Of a stretch of DNA of 64,000 bases, positions 17,268 to 26,037 are shown one piece after another (position 1 is the first letter of the stretch; the number at the start of each line of letters is the position of its first letter). The translations under genes and the position numbers were made by a program. The notes under the pieces are model-generated. The model made no database searches. It had not been told where the DNA came from and saw nothing but the letters and a program-made list of their open reading frames with translations. Source of the stretch: Pseudoroseicyclus aestuarii (GTDB lineage: Bacteria; Pseudomonadota; Alphaproteobacteria; Rhodobacterales; Rhodobacteraceae). The stretch is from positions 39,640-103,639 of the forward strand of contig NZ_QJTE01000007.1 of assembly GCF_003217255.1 (NCBI RefSeq). Direction: 5' to 3'.

Positions 17268-18203
17268 ATGATCTCGATCGGCGATCTCCTCTCCGCCAGC
17301 CCCGAGGCGATGGCGGTTCTGGACCCTTCGGGCCGGGTGATCCTGCGCAGCGCGGGGCTGCGCCGCCTAGACCCGGAGCTTTTCGAGGAGGGTCGGTTTT
17401 TTGCGGCGGATCTGGATCGCTTCTGCGGTGGCAGCGGCAAGGCGAGCGGTCCTCTCGACCTCCTGCGCGGCGCCGAGGCGCAGAGGGTGCTGGAGGTTCG
17501 GCGCGGGCAGGCCGACTGGCGCATCACCCTCAGCCGCAGCGAACCGCAGGGCGCCCTCGCTCAGCAGACCGCGCAGGGTCCCGGTCTTTCCGAGGCGCCC
17601 GCGGGGTTCCTGCTGGCGCCGTCGGCCCCGACGGCCTTCGGGACCCTCGTCCGCTTCGAGGACGTGACCCTTCAGCGGCGGCAGCTTGCACGGCTGGACC
17701 GGGCCGCCCGGACCGATCCGCTGACGGGCCTTGGCAATCGCCGCGCTCTGGCCGAGGCGCTGGCGGGCCTGCGCGCCACGGGCGGCGCGCTCGCCACGCT
17801 CGACATCGTGGAGTTTCGGCTGGCCAACAACAGGCTGGGCCATGGCTTCGGGGACGGGCTGCTCAAGCGCTTTGCCGCGCTGCTGCGCGACTGCGCCGGG
17901 GTCAGCGGGCTGACGGGCTACCGGATCGGCGGGGACGAGTTCGCGCTGCTCTGGTCCGGCGATGCAGAGCCGCGCTGCAGCGCCTGCCTCGAGCGGTTGG
18001 CCGCGGCGGCGGCGCCGATGATGCGCCGCGTGCGCCCGGAGGCACCGGGCGATGCGGCGGTGCTGCGCATCGCGGAGACGGTAATTCTGCCCGGACAGAT
18101 ACGCGACCTGGCGCTGTTGTTGGAGGAGGCCGATTGCAAGCGGCCGGGCGTGGGCCACCCGGCGGGGCGGCTGGACGCCGCGTCAGGCTGCAGCGCCGCC
18201 TGA
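17268..18203 (+). CDS. PAS-like/GGDEF diguanylate cyclase
   Basis: A 311-residue protein. The N-terminal PAS-like sensor region (about 1-145) starts ISIGDLLSASPEAMAVLDPSG, and the GGDEF domain covers about 155-300. GGDEF is intact (YRIGGDEFALLW), but the upstream helix reads DIVEFRLANNRLGHGFGD. Relative to PleD it keeps the equivalents of D327, N335 and D344 and changes K332 to Arg. No RxxD inhibitory site precedes GGDEF, so feedback control is probably absent. It is likely cytoplasmic. Confidence 0.8.
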   Translation: MISIGDLLSASPEAMAVLDPSGRVILRSAGLRRLDPELFEEGRFFAADLDRFCGGSGKASGPLDLLRGAEAQRVLEVRRGQADWRITLSRSEPQGALAQQTAQGPGLSEAPAGFLLAPSAPTAFGTLVRFEDVTLQRRQLARLDRAARTDPLTGLGNRRALAEALAGLRATGGALATLDIVEFRLANNRLGHGFGDGLLKRFAALLRDCAGVSGLTGYRIGGDEFALLWSGDAEPRCSACLERLAAAAAPMMRRVRPEAPGDAAVLRIAETVILPGQIRDLALLLEEADCKRPGVGHPAGRLDAASGCSAA

Positions 18204-18232
18204 AAACCCGCCGGCCCCGAAGGGCCGGCGGG
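18204..18232 (-). terminator. Intrinsic terminator of typA
   Basis: On the minus strand an 11-bp GC stem (CCCGCCGGCCC) closes a TTCG tetraloop and is followed by TTTT, 12 nt after the typA stop. On the plus strand the same stem lies just after the GGDEF gene stop, so it may also slow convergent transcription. Confidence 0.85.
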
Positions 18233-18243
18233 CGGGCGCGGGC

Positions 18244-20061
18244 TTAGCCGGCGCGGGACTGGCGCTTGCGCTCGTGCGGGTCGAGGAAGCGCTTGCGCAG
18301 GCGGATCGCCGTCGGGGTGACCTCGACCAGCTCGTCGTCGTCGATATAGGCGATGGCCTGCTCGAGGCTCATCTCGATCGGCGGCGTCAGGCGCACGGCC
18401 TCGTCGGTGCCCGAGGCGCGGACGTTGGTCAGCTTCTTGCCCTTGAGCGGGTTCACCTCGAGGTCGTTCTCGCGCGCATGCTCACCGATGATCATGCCCT
18501 CGTAGACCGGGGCCTGCGGGTGGATGAACATCTTGCCGCGCTCTTCGAGGTTCCACAGCGCATAGGGCACGGCGGTCCCGTTCTCCATCGAGATTAGGAC
18601 GCCCTGGCGGCGACCCTCGATCGGGCCCTTGTGCGCCGTCCAGCCGTGGAACAGGCGGTTCATCACGCCGGTGCCGCGGGTGTCGGTCAGGAACTCGCCC
18701 TGGTAGCCGATCAGCCCGCGCGAGGGGACATGCGCGATGATCCGCGTCTTGCCGGTGCCGGCGGGGTTCATCTCCACCAGCTCGCCCTTGCGGCTGCCGG
18801 TCAGCTTCTCGACGACGGCGCCGGTGTAGTCATCGTCGACGTCGATGGTGACTTCTTCGACCGGCTCCATGCGCTGGCCGCCCTCGTCGCGGAAGATCAC
18901 CTGCGGGCGCGAGATCGACAGCTCGAAGCCCTCGCGGCGCATGTTCTCGATCAGCACGCCCATCTGCAGCTCGCCCCGGCCCGAGACCTCGAAGGCCTCG
19001 CCGCCCGGGGTGTCGTCGATGCGGATGGCGACGTTGGATTCCGCTTCCTTCATCAGGCGGTCGCGGATCACGCGGCTCTGCACCTTCTTGCCGTCACGGC
19101 CCGCCAGCGGGCTGTCGTTGATGCCGAAGGTGACGGTGATGGTCGGCGGATCGATCGGCTTGGCCTGGATCGCCTCCTCGACCGAGGGGTCGCAGAGCGT
19201 GTCGGCCACGGTCGCCTTGGTCATGCCGGCGATGGTGACGATGTCGCCGGCCACGGCCTCATCGATCGGCTGCTGGCCGAGGCCGCGGAAGGCCATGATC
19301 TTGGAGGCGCGGAACTGCTCGATCCGGTCGCCCTTGCGGGACAGCGCCTTGATCGTGTCGTTGGTCTTCAGGATGCCCGATTCCACGCGGCCCGTCAGGA
19401 TCCGCCCCAGGAAGGGGTCGGCCGAGAGGGTGGTGGCCAGCATGCGGAAGGGCTCGTCCTTCTGGGCCTGCTGCTTGGGCGCCTCGACATGGCGCAGGAC
19501 CAGCTCGAAAAGCGCGTCGAGGTTCTCGCGCGGGCCGTCAAGCTCCGTGTCCGCCCAGCCGGCACGGCCCGAGGCGTAGAGATGCGGGAAGTCCAGCTGG
19601 CCTTCGTCGGCGCCAAGGTTGGCGAAGAGGTCGAAGCATTCGTCCAGCGCGCGATCCGGCTCCGCGTCGGGCTTGTCGACCTTGTTCAGCACGACGATGG
19701 GCTTGAGGCCCAGCGCCAGCGCCTTGGAGGTGACGAACTTCGTCTGCGGCATCGGGCCCTCGGCGGCATCGACCAGCAGCACGACGCCGTCGACCATGCT
19801 CAGGATGCGCTCGACCTCGCCGCCGAAATCGGCGTGGCCGGGGGTGTCCACGATGTTGATCCGGGTGTCGCCCCATTCGACGCTCGTCGCCTTGGCGAGG
19901 ATGGTGATCCCCCGCTCGCGCTCGATGTCGTTCGAATCCATCGCCCGTTCGGCGACGGCCTGGTTCTCGCGAAAGGCGCCCGACTGGCGCAGAAGCTGAT
20001 CGACCAGCGTGGTCTTTCCGTGGTCAACGTGCGCGATGATCGCGATGTTGCGAAGGTCCAT
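18244..20061 (-). CDS. typA: Ribosome-associated GTPase TypA/BipA
   Basis: A 605-residue translational GTPase. G1 is AHVDHGKT (10-17), the switch region contains RERGITI, G3 is DTPGH, and G4 is [11 protein letters not shown]-like domains III and V and the TypA-specific C-terminus follow. BipA acts on the ribosome in 50S assembly and stress adaptation. The ATG at 20061 starts the conserved [16 protein letters not shown]; longer in-frame extensions upstream are not conserved-looking. Confidence 0.97.
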   Translation of the reverse strand: MDLRNIAIIAHVDHGKTTLVDQLLRQSGAFRENQAVAERAMDSNDIERERGITILAKATSVEWGDTRINIVDTPGHADFGGEVERILSMVDGVVLLVDAAEGPMPQTKFVTSKALALGLKPIVVLNKVDKPDAEPDRALDECFDLFANLGADEGQLDFPHLYASGRAGWADTELDGPRENLDALFELVLRHVEAPKQQAQKDEPFRMLATTLSADPFLGRILTGRVESGILKTNDTIKALSRKGDRIEQFRASKIMAFRGLGQQPIDEAVAGDIVTIAGMTKATVADTLCDPSVEEAIQAKPIDPPTITVTFGINDSPLAGRDGKKVQSRVIRDRLMKEAESNVAIRIDDTPGGEAFEVSGRGELQMGVLIENMRREGFELSISRPQVIFRDEGGQRMEPVEEVTIDVDDDYTGAVVEKLTGSRKGELVEMNPAGTGKTRIIAHVPSRGLIGYQGEFLTDTRGTGVMNRLFHGWTAHKGPIEGRRQGVLISMENGTAVPYALWNLEERGKMFIHPQAPVYEGMIIGEHARENDLEVNPLKGKKLTNVRASGTDEAVRLTPPIEMSLEQAIAYIDDDELVEVTPTAIRLRKRFLDPHERKRQSRAG

Positions 20062-20138
20062 GAAGTCCGCCTGATGTAGGGATTGACGCGCGCCTACACC
20101 GACCCGCGGCGAAAGGCCAGCCCCGCGTCGCCCATGTC

Positions 20139-20468
20139 TTAATGCGTGCTGCTGGCGGAGAAGAGGTGGATCACGAGAATCCCGGCCAGGATCAGCGCCA
20201 GCCCGAGGACCGCGGGCCCGTCGAGGTGCTGGCCGAAGACCACGCGCCCGATCGCCGCGATGAAGACGATGCCGAGGCCGGACCAGATCGCGTAGACGAT
20301 GCCCACCGGCATCGCCTTGAGCGCCAGCGCCATGAAGTAGAACGACACGGCATAGGCCACGACGCACAGCAGGCTGGGCGCCAGCCGGCTGAACTGCTGG
20401 CTGGCCTGCAAGGCCGTGGTGCCGATGGTCTCGGCAAGGATGGCGACGACGAGAACGAGATAGGGCAT
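20139..20468 (-). CDS. SMR-family (EmrE-like) multidrug/quaternary-ammonium transporter
   Basis: A 109-residue protein with four membrane helices. The essential membrane Glu is at position 13 (LAETIGTTAL) and the EmrE-type motif YAIWSGLG is present in helix 3. This pattern favours the Qac/EmrE branch, drug-proton antiport of cationic compounds, over SugE/Gdx. Its ATG (20468-20466) lies at the stop of the upstream YitT gene, implying co-expression. Confidence 0.88.
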   Translation of the reverse strand: MPYLVLVVAILAETIGTTALQASQQFSRLAPSLLCVVAYAVSFYFMALALKAMPVGIVYAIWSGLGIVFIAAIGRVVFGQHLDGPAVLGLALILAGILVIHLFSASSTH

Positions 20469-21082
20469 TACGTGGCGATGTACCTGTCGCGGCGGTGGTT
20501 GATCGCGATGACGAGGTTCAGCACCACCGCGCCCAGCAGGGATTGCACGACAGTGAGCGGAGAGAAAAGGGCAAAGGCGACGGCGAAGAGCACCGCGTCG
20601 AAGCCCAGTTGCACCCAGCCGGCGCGCCAGCCCAGCGACTCCTGCAGGGTCAGGGCAAGGATGCCGATGCCGCCGAGGCTGCCGCCGTGGCGGAACAGGA
20701 TCAGCAGCCCGGTCCCGGTGATCAGCCCGAACATCACCGCGCCCAGCCAGGGGTTCAGCACCTCGAAGCTGACCAGCGGCGTCATCACGAAGGAGAAGAC
20801 CGAGAGCAGCGCCACGCAGGCAAAGGTCTTGAGCGTGAAGCGGGCGCCCATTCGGCGGTAGCCCAGCCAGTAGAAGGGCAGGTTGACCACGAAGAACACG
20901 AGGCCAAAGGGCAGCCCCAGCAGGTAGGAGCCGATGACCCCAAGCCCCGCCGTCTGTCCCGTCACCAGCCCCATCGAGGTCAGCATCCGCAGCGCGAAGG
21001 CGCAAAGCAGCGTTCCGGCCAGCAGGCCCTGCGCATCCTCGAAGGCGGTGTGGCGGGCGGGGGCGGCGGTCTCAGTCGGCAA
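20468..21082 (-). CDS. YitT family membrane protein (copy 2)
   Basis: A 204-residue protein with five or six helices and the YitT signatures GLVTGQTAGLGVIGSYL, FFVVNLPFYWLGYRRMG and RHGGSLGGIGILAL, ending NHRRDRYIAT. The family is of unknown transport function. It is strongly similar to the adjacent upstream copy through its whole length, so the pair is a tandem duplication. Its N-terminal codons overlap the end of that copy by 11 nt. Confidence 0.85.
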   Translation of the reverse strand: MPTETAAPARHTAFEDAQGLLAGTLLCAFALRMLTSMGLVTGQTAGLGVIGSYLLGLPFGLVFFVVNLPFYWLGYRRMGARFTLKTFACVALLSVFSFVMTPLVSFEVLNPWLGAVMFGLITGTGLLILFRHGGSLGGIGILALTLQESLGWRAGWVQLGFDAVLFAVAFALFSPLTVVQSLLGAVVLNLVIAINHRRDRYIAT

Positions 21083-21734
21083 TGTAGCGGTCGCGTCTGT
21101 GGTTGAAGGCGATGACGCCGTTCAGCACCACGGCGCCCAGCAGCGAGTACAGCACCACGCGCGTGTCGAACAGGAAGAAGGCGGTGCCGAAAAGCAGCGC
21201 GTCCACGCCAAGCTGCACATAGCCCGCGCGGATGCCCAGCCGGTCCTGCGCCAGCAGCGCCATGACGCCCAGGCCCCCGAGGCTGCCCTTGTGCCGGAAG
21301 ACGCCCAGCAGGCCAAAGCCGGTCAGCACGCCGAAGATCACGGTGCCCAGCACCGGGTTCAGGTGCGAAAAGCCGATGCCCAGCGGCAGCCAGTCCACCA
21401 GCACCGAGAGCGCGGCCACGCAGCCGAGGGATTTCAGCGTGAACTCCGGCCCCAGTCGTTTCCAGGCGAAAAGGTAGAAGGGCAGGTTCACCGCGAGAAA
21501 GACGATGCCGAAGGACCAGCCGGTCAGGTAGGCGATGATCAGCGCGAGGCCGGCGGTCTGCCCGGTCAGGAAGCCCAGCTCGGTCAGGAAGACCAGCCCG
21601 ACGGAGGCGGCGATCAACCCGATCGACAGGCCCTGCACATCCTCGAGCGGCGTGTGGTTCTGGCGGTACTCGCCCGGTATCTGCATCATCGCCGGCATGG
21701 GCAAAGGCTGTGGCCGTGCCCGCGGCGAAGTCAA
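21072..21734 (-). CDS. YitT family membrane protein (copy 1)
   Basis: A protein of up to 220 residues, paralogous to the next gene (GFLTGQTAGLALIIAYL, FLAVNLPFYLFAWKRLG, RHKGSLGGLGVMAL, ending NHRRDRYIAD). The start is uncertain. TTG 21734 has a GAGG ribosome-binding site 6 nt upstream, whereas ATG 21698 and ATG 21689 have none. The first 35 residues of the long form are hydrophilic and precede the first helix. Confidence 0.8.
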   Translation of the reverse strand: MTSPRARPQPLPMPAMMQIPGEYRQNHTPLEDVQGLSIGLIAASVGLVFLTELGFLTGQTAGLALIIAYLTGWSFGIVFLAVNLPFYLFAWKRLGPEFTLKSLGCVAALSVLVDWLPLGIGFSHLNPVLGTVIFGVLTGFGLLGVFRHKGSLGGLGVMALLAQDRLGIRAGYVQLGVDALLFGTAFFLFDTRVVLYSLLGAVVLNGVIAFNHRRDRYIAD

Positions 21735-21874
21735 TCCTGGCCTCGCGTCACCGCCAAGGCCGGCGCCCGCGCCGATCCGGACCCGCCCGGCGCGCGTAGA
21801 TGATGCACAGGATCCCGGCGGCGCGGGAACGCCGCGGTCGCCGCCAGCAGAGGTTAGGGACGGGGAGGGCGACG

Positions 21875-22351
21875 ATGGCGGATGTGATCGACAGGCGGAT
21901 GAGCGCGCGGATCGAGGGCGACTTCGTCCTCTTCCTGATCGGCATCCGCATCAACAAGCCGCTCAAGGTGCACAAGTGGCTGCCCGCGGTGCTGGCGATG
22001 CCGCGGATGCTGGCCGAGCTGCAGGCCAGGCCGCCGGACGAGACCGGGCTCCTCGGGACCATGTCGGCAGGCCTCGGCACCGTCGTGCAGTACTGGCGCA
22101 GCTTCGATCACTTGGAGCGCTACGCCCGCGATCCCGACCGGGCGCATTACCCGGCCTGGATCGACTTCAATCGCCGGATGAAGGGCAGCCGCGGCGATGT
22201 CGGCATCTGGCACGAGACCTACCTCGTGCGGGCGGGCGCCTACGAGACGGTCTATTCCGGCATGCCGCCCCACGGTCTGGGCCGGGCCGGGCAGCTGGCC
22301 GAGGCCGTGGGACGCCGCAGCGAGGCGCGCAGCCGCCTCGGCGGCGCCTGA
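21875..22351 (+). CDS. DUF4188 domain protein (monooxygenase-like fold)
   Basis: A 158-residue protein matching DUF4188: [22 protein letters not shown] at the start, [18 protein letters not shown] in the middle, and [18 protein letters not shown]. The family is predicted to share the dimeric alpha/beta-barrel fold of small monooxygenases and often carries that label without biochemical proof. GGGAGG precedes the ATG. It stands alone, divergent from the YitT/SMR operon. Confidence 0.8.
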   Translation: MADVIDRRMSARIEGDFVLFLIGIRINKPLKVHKWLPAVLAMPRMLAELQARPPDETGLLGTMSAGLGTVVQYWRSFDHLERYARDPDRAHYPAWIDFNRRMKGSRGDVGIWHETYLVRAGAYETVYSGMPPHGLGRAGQLAEAVGRRSEARSRLGGA

Positions 22352-22388
22352 CGCGGCCCCGTCTTCTCTTTGCAAATATCCCGGGGGT

Positions 22389-22406
22389 GCGGGGGCTGGC
22401 CCCCGC
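22389..22406 (+). terminator. Probable terminator hairpin after the DUF4188 gene
   Basis: GCGGGGGC-TG-GCCCCCGC forms a perfect 8-bp stem 37 nt after the stop codon, preceded by CTTTGCAAATATCCC. There is no T-run, so termination is plausible but not certain. The same kind of GC hairpin is common in Rhodobacteraceae intergenic DNA. Confidence 0.5.
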
Positions 22407-22442
22407 GGCGCGCGGCCCGCGTCACGGACCGCGCCGGGGCCT

Positions 22443-22775
22443 TCAGCGCCGCGCCCGCGGCGGCGGCAGGCAGCCCCAGCTATGCCAGAGCCCCCAGAAC
22501 CGCTCGATCCGGGCGGGCAGGTAGGGCGCGGGGCAGGCCTGCCTCTGTGCCAGACGCGCCTCGCCCGGCAGGGTGCGGCCCGGCGGCAGCAGGAAGCGCT
22601 GGCCGCCGGCACTGACGATCAGCGTCCGGTCGCAGGTATTGCTGCCGCTGTCGTTTACGCAGCCGCGCGCGAGGGGCGGCGCGCTGGGCGTGGCCTCCTG
22701 CGCCGGCAGGCTCAGCCAGCCGGCGAGGGGCGCGAGGACCGCCGCCCAGAGCAGCAGTTTCCACCGCGCCCGCAT
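22443..22775 (-). CDS. Hypothetical exported or membrane-anchored small protein
   Basis: A 110-residue protein with a basic start and hydrophobic segment (about 6-25) resembling a signal peptide or anchor. The remaining 85 residues contain four cysteines (GCVNDSGSNTCDR, QACPAPY, WGCLPPP) that could form disulfides in the periplasm. No family is recognised. It lies 22 nt after the icd stop on the same strand. Confidence 0.5.
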   Translation of the reverse strand: MRARWKLLLWAAVLAPLAGWLSLPAQEATPSAPPLARGCVNDSGSNTCDRTLIVSAGGQRFLLPPGRTLPGEARLAQRQACPAPYLPARIERFWGLWHSWGCLPPPRARR

Positions 22776-22797
22776 CAGGCTCAGCCCTCGCCCATGC

Positions 22798-24018
22798 TTA
22801 CAGCGCCTCGTTCAGCGCCTTCTCGAGGTAGGCATCCACCTTCTCGAGGAAGCCCATGGTGGTCAGCCACTTCTGCTCGGGGCCGACCAGCAGCGCCAGA
22901 TCCTTGGTCATGTGACCGTCCTCGACGCATTGCACCGTCACCTTCTCGAGCGTTTCGGCGAAGGTGATCAGCTGCTGGTTGCCGTCGAGCTGGCCGCGGT
23001 GCTTGAGGCCGCCGGTCCAGGCGTAGATCGAGGCGATGGAGTTGGTCGAGGTCTGCTCGCCCTTCTGGTGCTGGCGGAAGTGGCGCGTGACGGTGCCATG
23101 CGCGGCCTCGGCCTCTACGATCTTGCCGTCGGGCGTCATCAGCTGGCTGGTCATCAGGCCAAGGCTGCCGAAGCCCTGCGCCACGATGTCGGACTGCACG
23201 TCGCCATCGTAGTTCTTGCAGGCCCAGACATAACCGCCCGACCACTTGAGCGAGGCGGCGACCATGTCGTCGATCAGCCGGTGCTCGTACCAGATCTTCT
23301 TGGCCTTGAACTGCTCCTCGAACTCTTCCTCGAAGATCTGCTGGAACAGGTCCTTGAAGCGGCCGTCATAGGCCTTGAGGATGGTGTTCTTGGTCGACAG
23401 GTACACCGGCCAGCCGAGGTTCAGGCCGTAGTTCAGCGAGGCGCGGGCGAAGTCGCGGATCGAATCGTCGAGGTTGTACATCCCCATCGCCACGCCGGCG
23501 GAGGGGGCGTCGAAGACCTCGCGCTCGATCTCGGTGCCGTCCTCGCCGACGAACTTCATCGTCAGCTTGCCGGCGCCGGGGAAGTGGAAGTCGGTGGCGC
23601 GGTACTGGTCACCGAAGGCATGGCGGCCGACGACAATCGGCTTGCTCCAGCCCGGCACGAGGCGCGGCACGTTGCTGCAGATGATCGGCTGGCGGAAGAT
23701 CACGCCGCCGAGGATGTTGCGGATCGTGCCGTTCGGGCTGCGGTACATCCGCTTCAGGCCGAATTCCTCGACCCGCGCCTCGTCAGGCGTGATCGTGGCG
23801 CATTTCACGCCGACGCCGACTTCCTTGATCTTGTTGGCCGCATCGACGGTGATCTGGTCGTCCGTGTCGTCGCGCGCCTCGATGCCGAGGTCGTAATACA
23901 GCAGATCGACGTCGAGATAGGGCAGGATCAGCTTTTGCTTGATGAAATCCCAGATGATGCGGGTCATCTCGTCGCCGTCGAGTTCGACGACCGGGTTCTC
24001 TACCTTGATCTTGGACAT
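22798..24018 (-). CDS. icd: NADP-dependent isocitrate dehydrogenase (eukaryote-like dimeric type)
   Basis: The 406-residue length and sequence match the type II Icd shared by alphaproteobacteria and mitochondria. [12 protein letters not shown] opens the protein, [12 protein letters not shown] is the isocitrate-binding loop, and [15 protein letters not shown] binds NADP. It catalyses oxidative decarboxylation of isocitrate to 2-oxoglutarate in the TCA cycle. It appears to be transcribed alone or with the small downstream gene. Confidence 0.96.
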   Translation of the reverse strand: MSKIKVENPVVELDGDEMTRIIWDFIKQKLILPYLDVDLLYYDLGIEARDDTDDQITVDAANKIKEVGVGVKCATITPDEARVEEFGLKRMYRSPNGTIRNILGGVIFRQPIICSNVPRLVPGWSKPIVVGRHAFGDQYRATDFHFPGAGKLTMKFVGEDGTEIEREVFDAPSAGVAMGMYNLDDSIRDFARASLNYGLNLGWPVYLSTKNTILKAYDGRFKDLFQQIFEEEFEEQFKAKKIWYEHRLIDDMVAASLKWSGGYVWACKNYDGDVQSDIVAQGFGSLGLMTSQLMTPDGKIVEAEAAHGTVTRHFRQHQKGEQTSTNSIASIYAWTGGLKHRGQLDGNQQLITFAETLEKVTVQCVEDGHMTKDLALLVGPEQKWLTTMGFLEKVDAYLEKALNEAL

Positions 24019-24171
24019 GCGGCCCCCTTGCCGGAATTTGGATCGGTTCGCGCCCTTCTACACAAGCCTTGCGCCTCGGGAAAGGTATGCCATCGTATGC
24101 CGCACAGCCGCCCGCAGATGAACCCCGGCGCCCGCCGCGGCGTTCGTCCAGCAGCAGGAGGTAAGACATCC

Positions 24172-24600
24172 ATGGCAAAATCGCAGATCCTGACACCCCC
24201 GGGCCGGGGCGCGGCCACCGGCCGCGTTGATCATGCGGCCGAGATGGCGCGGCTTGATCGCCTCGCCCGGCTGATGGATTCGCGCTACAGCATCCTCGGC
24301 ATCCGCTTCGGCCTCGACGGATTGCTGGGCCTCGTGCCGGTCGTCGGCGACACGCTTTCGCTCGGCCCCGCGGCCTATCTTCTGTGGAAGGCGCATCAGC
24401 TGGGCGTGCCGCGGGCCACGCTGGCCCGGATGCTGCTGAATAGCGGCGCGGATTACGTTGTCGGGCTGGTGCCGCTGCTGGGCGATGTCTTCGACGTGGC
24501 CTTCAAGGCGAACAACCGCAACGCCGGCCTCCTGCGCGCCCATCTGGAAAAGCTCGCCGCCGAAGAGGCGCGGCCGATAGGCGGTGCCGGGACGCGCTGA
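24172..24600 (+). CDS. DUF4112 domain protein
   Basis: A 142-residue protein with the DUF4112 core: RLARLMDSRYSILGIRFGLD, then two hydrophobic Gly/Pro-rich segments (LLGLVPVVGDTLSL, VVGLVPLLGDVFDVAFKANN). The repeated LVPxxGD hairpins suggest membrane association. Its function is unknown. A strong AGGAGGT ribosome-binding site lies 8 nt before the ATG. It is divergent from icd and convergent with the HD gene. Confidence 0.8.
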   Translation: MAKSQILTPPGRGAATGRVDHAAEMARLDRLARLMDSRYSILGIRFGLDGLLGLVPVVGDTLSLGPAAYLLWKAHQLGVPRATLARMLLNSGADYVVGLVPLLGDVFDVAFKANNRNAGLLRAHLEKLAAEEARPIGGAGTR

Positions 24601-24603
24601 GCC

Positions 24604-25206
24604 TCAGGCGCCGCGGCCCGCGAACCATGCGTCGATGCGCGCCTTGATCCCGTCCCAGATCGCAGGGGCGCCGCGGCTAACCTTGGCACCGACCCGCGTC
24701 TCCAGCTGATCGCGCGTGACCCTGTATTCCGGCCAGCTGCCGCCGCCCGTCGCCAGGTTGCTGAGCACCGGCTGCACCCGATCGATGGATTTGGCGAAGA
24801 TCGCGTCGTCGGTCTCGGCAGCCTCGAACTCGTCCCAGAGTGCCCGCAGGTGCCGCGACTGGTCGGGGGGCAGGAGGGCGAAGATCCGGTCGGCGGCGGC
24901 CTTCTCCTCGGCCTCCTGCTTGGCAGGGTCGGAGACGCCGTGGATCGGGTTGTCGCCCGCGTCGATCTCGACGAGGTCATGCAGCAGCAGCATGGTCACG
25001 ACACGCCCCGCATCGACGGGCCTTGCCGCATGTTCGGCGAGGACCAGCGCGTGAAGCGCGACATGCCAGCTGTGCTCGGCCGAGTTCTCTCGGCGCGAGG
25101 CATCGTGCAGGGTGGTGCCGCGCAGGACGGACTTCAGGCGATCCGCCTCGGCCAAAAAGGCGAGCTGCGCCTCCAGCCGGGGCGTGGTGCCAGCCGCGCC
25201 CGTCAG
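24604..25206 (-). CDS. HD-domain hydrolase (YfbR/HDDC2-like nucleotidase)
   Basis: An approximately 200-residue HD phosphohydrolase. Metal residues lie in SAEHSWHVALHA, LLLHDLVEIDAGD and the later AKSIDRVQPVL. The group resembles 5'-deoxynucleotidases. The start is unusual: no ATG, GTG or TTG lies near the conserved N-terminus. A CTG at 25206 overlaps the upstream stop (CTGA) and has GGAG 8 nt before it, so I favour CTG with translational coupling; the next alternative, a TTG inside AFLAEAD, would cut conserved sequence. Confidence 0.8.
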   Translation of the reverse strand: MTGAAGTTPRLEAQLAFLAEADRLKSVLRGTTLHDASRRENSAEHSWHVALHALVLAEHAARPVDAGRVVTMLLLHDLVEIDAGDNPIHGVSDPAKQEAEEKAAADRIFALLPPDQSRHLRALWDEFEAAETDDAIFAKSIDRVQPVLSNLATGGGSWPEYRVTRDQLETRVGAKVSRGAPAIWDGIKARIDAWFAGRGA

Positions 25207-25856
25207 CGCGAGGTCTCCGTCAGGCGGCGGGTGACGTAGCCCTTCACCGTGTCGATCATCGGATCCATGTAAGGGTCCTCGAAGAAATGGCCGGCGCCGG
25301 CGATCTCTTCGTGGGTGATCGTGATGCCCTTCTGCTCCTTGAGCTTGCCGACGAGACCGTGGGTATCGGCCGGCGGCGCGACGCGGTCGGCGGCGCCGTT
25401 CAGGATCAGCCCGGACGAGGGGCAGGGCGCGAGGAACGAGAAGTCGTACATGCCGGCCAGCGGGCTGACAGAGACGAAGCCAGTGATCTCGGGCCGGCGC
25501 ATCAGAAGCTGCATGCCGATCCAGGCCCCGAAGGAAAAGCCTGCGACCCAGCAATGCTTGGAGTTGCTGTTCTGCGTCTGCAGGTAATCGAGCGCCGAGG
25601 CGGCGTCCGACAGCTCTCCGACGCCCTGGTCGTATTCGCCCTGGCTGCGCCCGACGCCCCGGAAGTTAAAGCGCAGGACCGAGAAGCCCATCTCGTAGAA
25701 GGCGTAATGCAGGTTGTAGACGACCCGGTTGTTCATCGTGCCGCCGAACTGCGGGTGCGGGTGCAGCACGATGGCGATCGGCGCGTCACGGTCCTTCTGA
25801 GGATGGTAACGGCCTTCGAGCCGGCCCTCGGGGCCGGGGAAGATGACTTCGGGCAT
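25203..25856 (-). CDS. Alpha/beta hydrolase (dienelactone hydrolase/esterase-like)
   Basis: A 217-residue single-domain alpha/beta hydrolase with HPHPQFGGTMNN (oxyanion region), FNFRGVGRSQG, the nucleophile elbow GFSFGAW, an Asp after ILNGAAD, and the catalytic His in GAGHFFEDP. Such genes lie beside the suf operon in relatives, but no link to Fe-S assembly is known. It is divergent from iscR; the 181-nt intergenic region carries the iscR promoter. Confidence 0.85.
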   Translation of the reverse strand: MPEVIFPGPEGRLEGRYHPQKDRDAPIAIVLHPHPQFGGTMNNRVVYNLHYAFYEMGFSVLRFNFRGVGRSQGEYDQGVGELSDAASALDYLQTQNSNSKHCWVAGFSFGAWIGMQLLMRRPEITGFVSVSPLAGMYDFSFLAPCPSSGLILNGAADRVAPPADTHGLVGKLKEQKGITITHEEIAGAGHFFEDPYMDPMIDTVKGYVTRRLTETSR

Positions 25857-25889
25857 CGGCGTCCCTTGCGATCCAGCGCGCGGCGTTTC

Positions 25890-25918
25890 TTGACTGAAAC
25901 GCTCCGGCGCTTTAGAAT
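25890..25918 (+). promoter_or_regulatory. Sigma-70-type promoter of the iscR-suf operon
   Basis: TTGACT (25890-25895) and TAGAAT (25913-25918) are separated by exactly 17 nt, a near-consensus housekeeping promoter about 120 nt upstream of iscR. The -10 element lies inside the Irr box. Confidence 0.8.
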
Positions 25919-25927
25919 TGTTCTAAA
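25911..25927. promoter_or_regulatory. Irr box (iron control element) upstream of iscR-suf
   Basis: TTTAGAA-TTG-TTCTAAA is a perfect 7-bp inverted repeat with a 3-nt centre. It matches the published alphaproteobacterial Irr/ICE consensus TTTAGAA-N3-TTCTAAA. Because it covers the -10 element, Irr bound under iron limitation or heme shortage would be expected to repress; this direction is inference. Confidence 0.88.
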
Positions 25928-26037
25928 CCGGAGGTCGGGATTCTTGAGCCCTCGCCCCGGAACGGCTGCAAGGGGATTAAGGATGCCTGCCGCCGCCGTC
26001 AATCTATGCGGACCGACGAGACAGCAAAGAGGTCACG

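Noticed and set aside
18631..20079. 482-codon plus-strand frame opposite typA
   Set aside because: Antisense shadow of a highly conserved GTPase; no ribosome-binding site or domain.
22573..24171. Very long plus-strand frame opposite icd reaching into the DUF4112 gene
   Set aside because: Only the last 142 codons (from 24172) resemble a protein and have a ribosome-binding site; the rest is the complement of icd.
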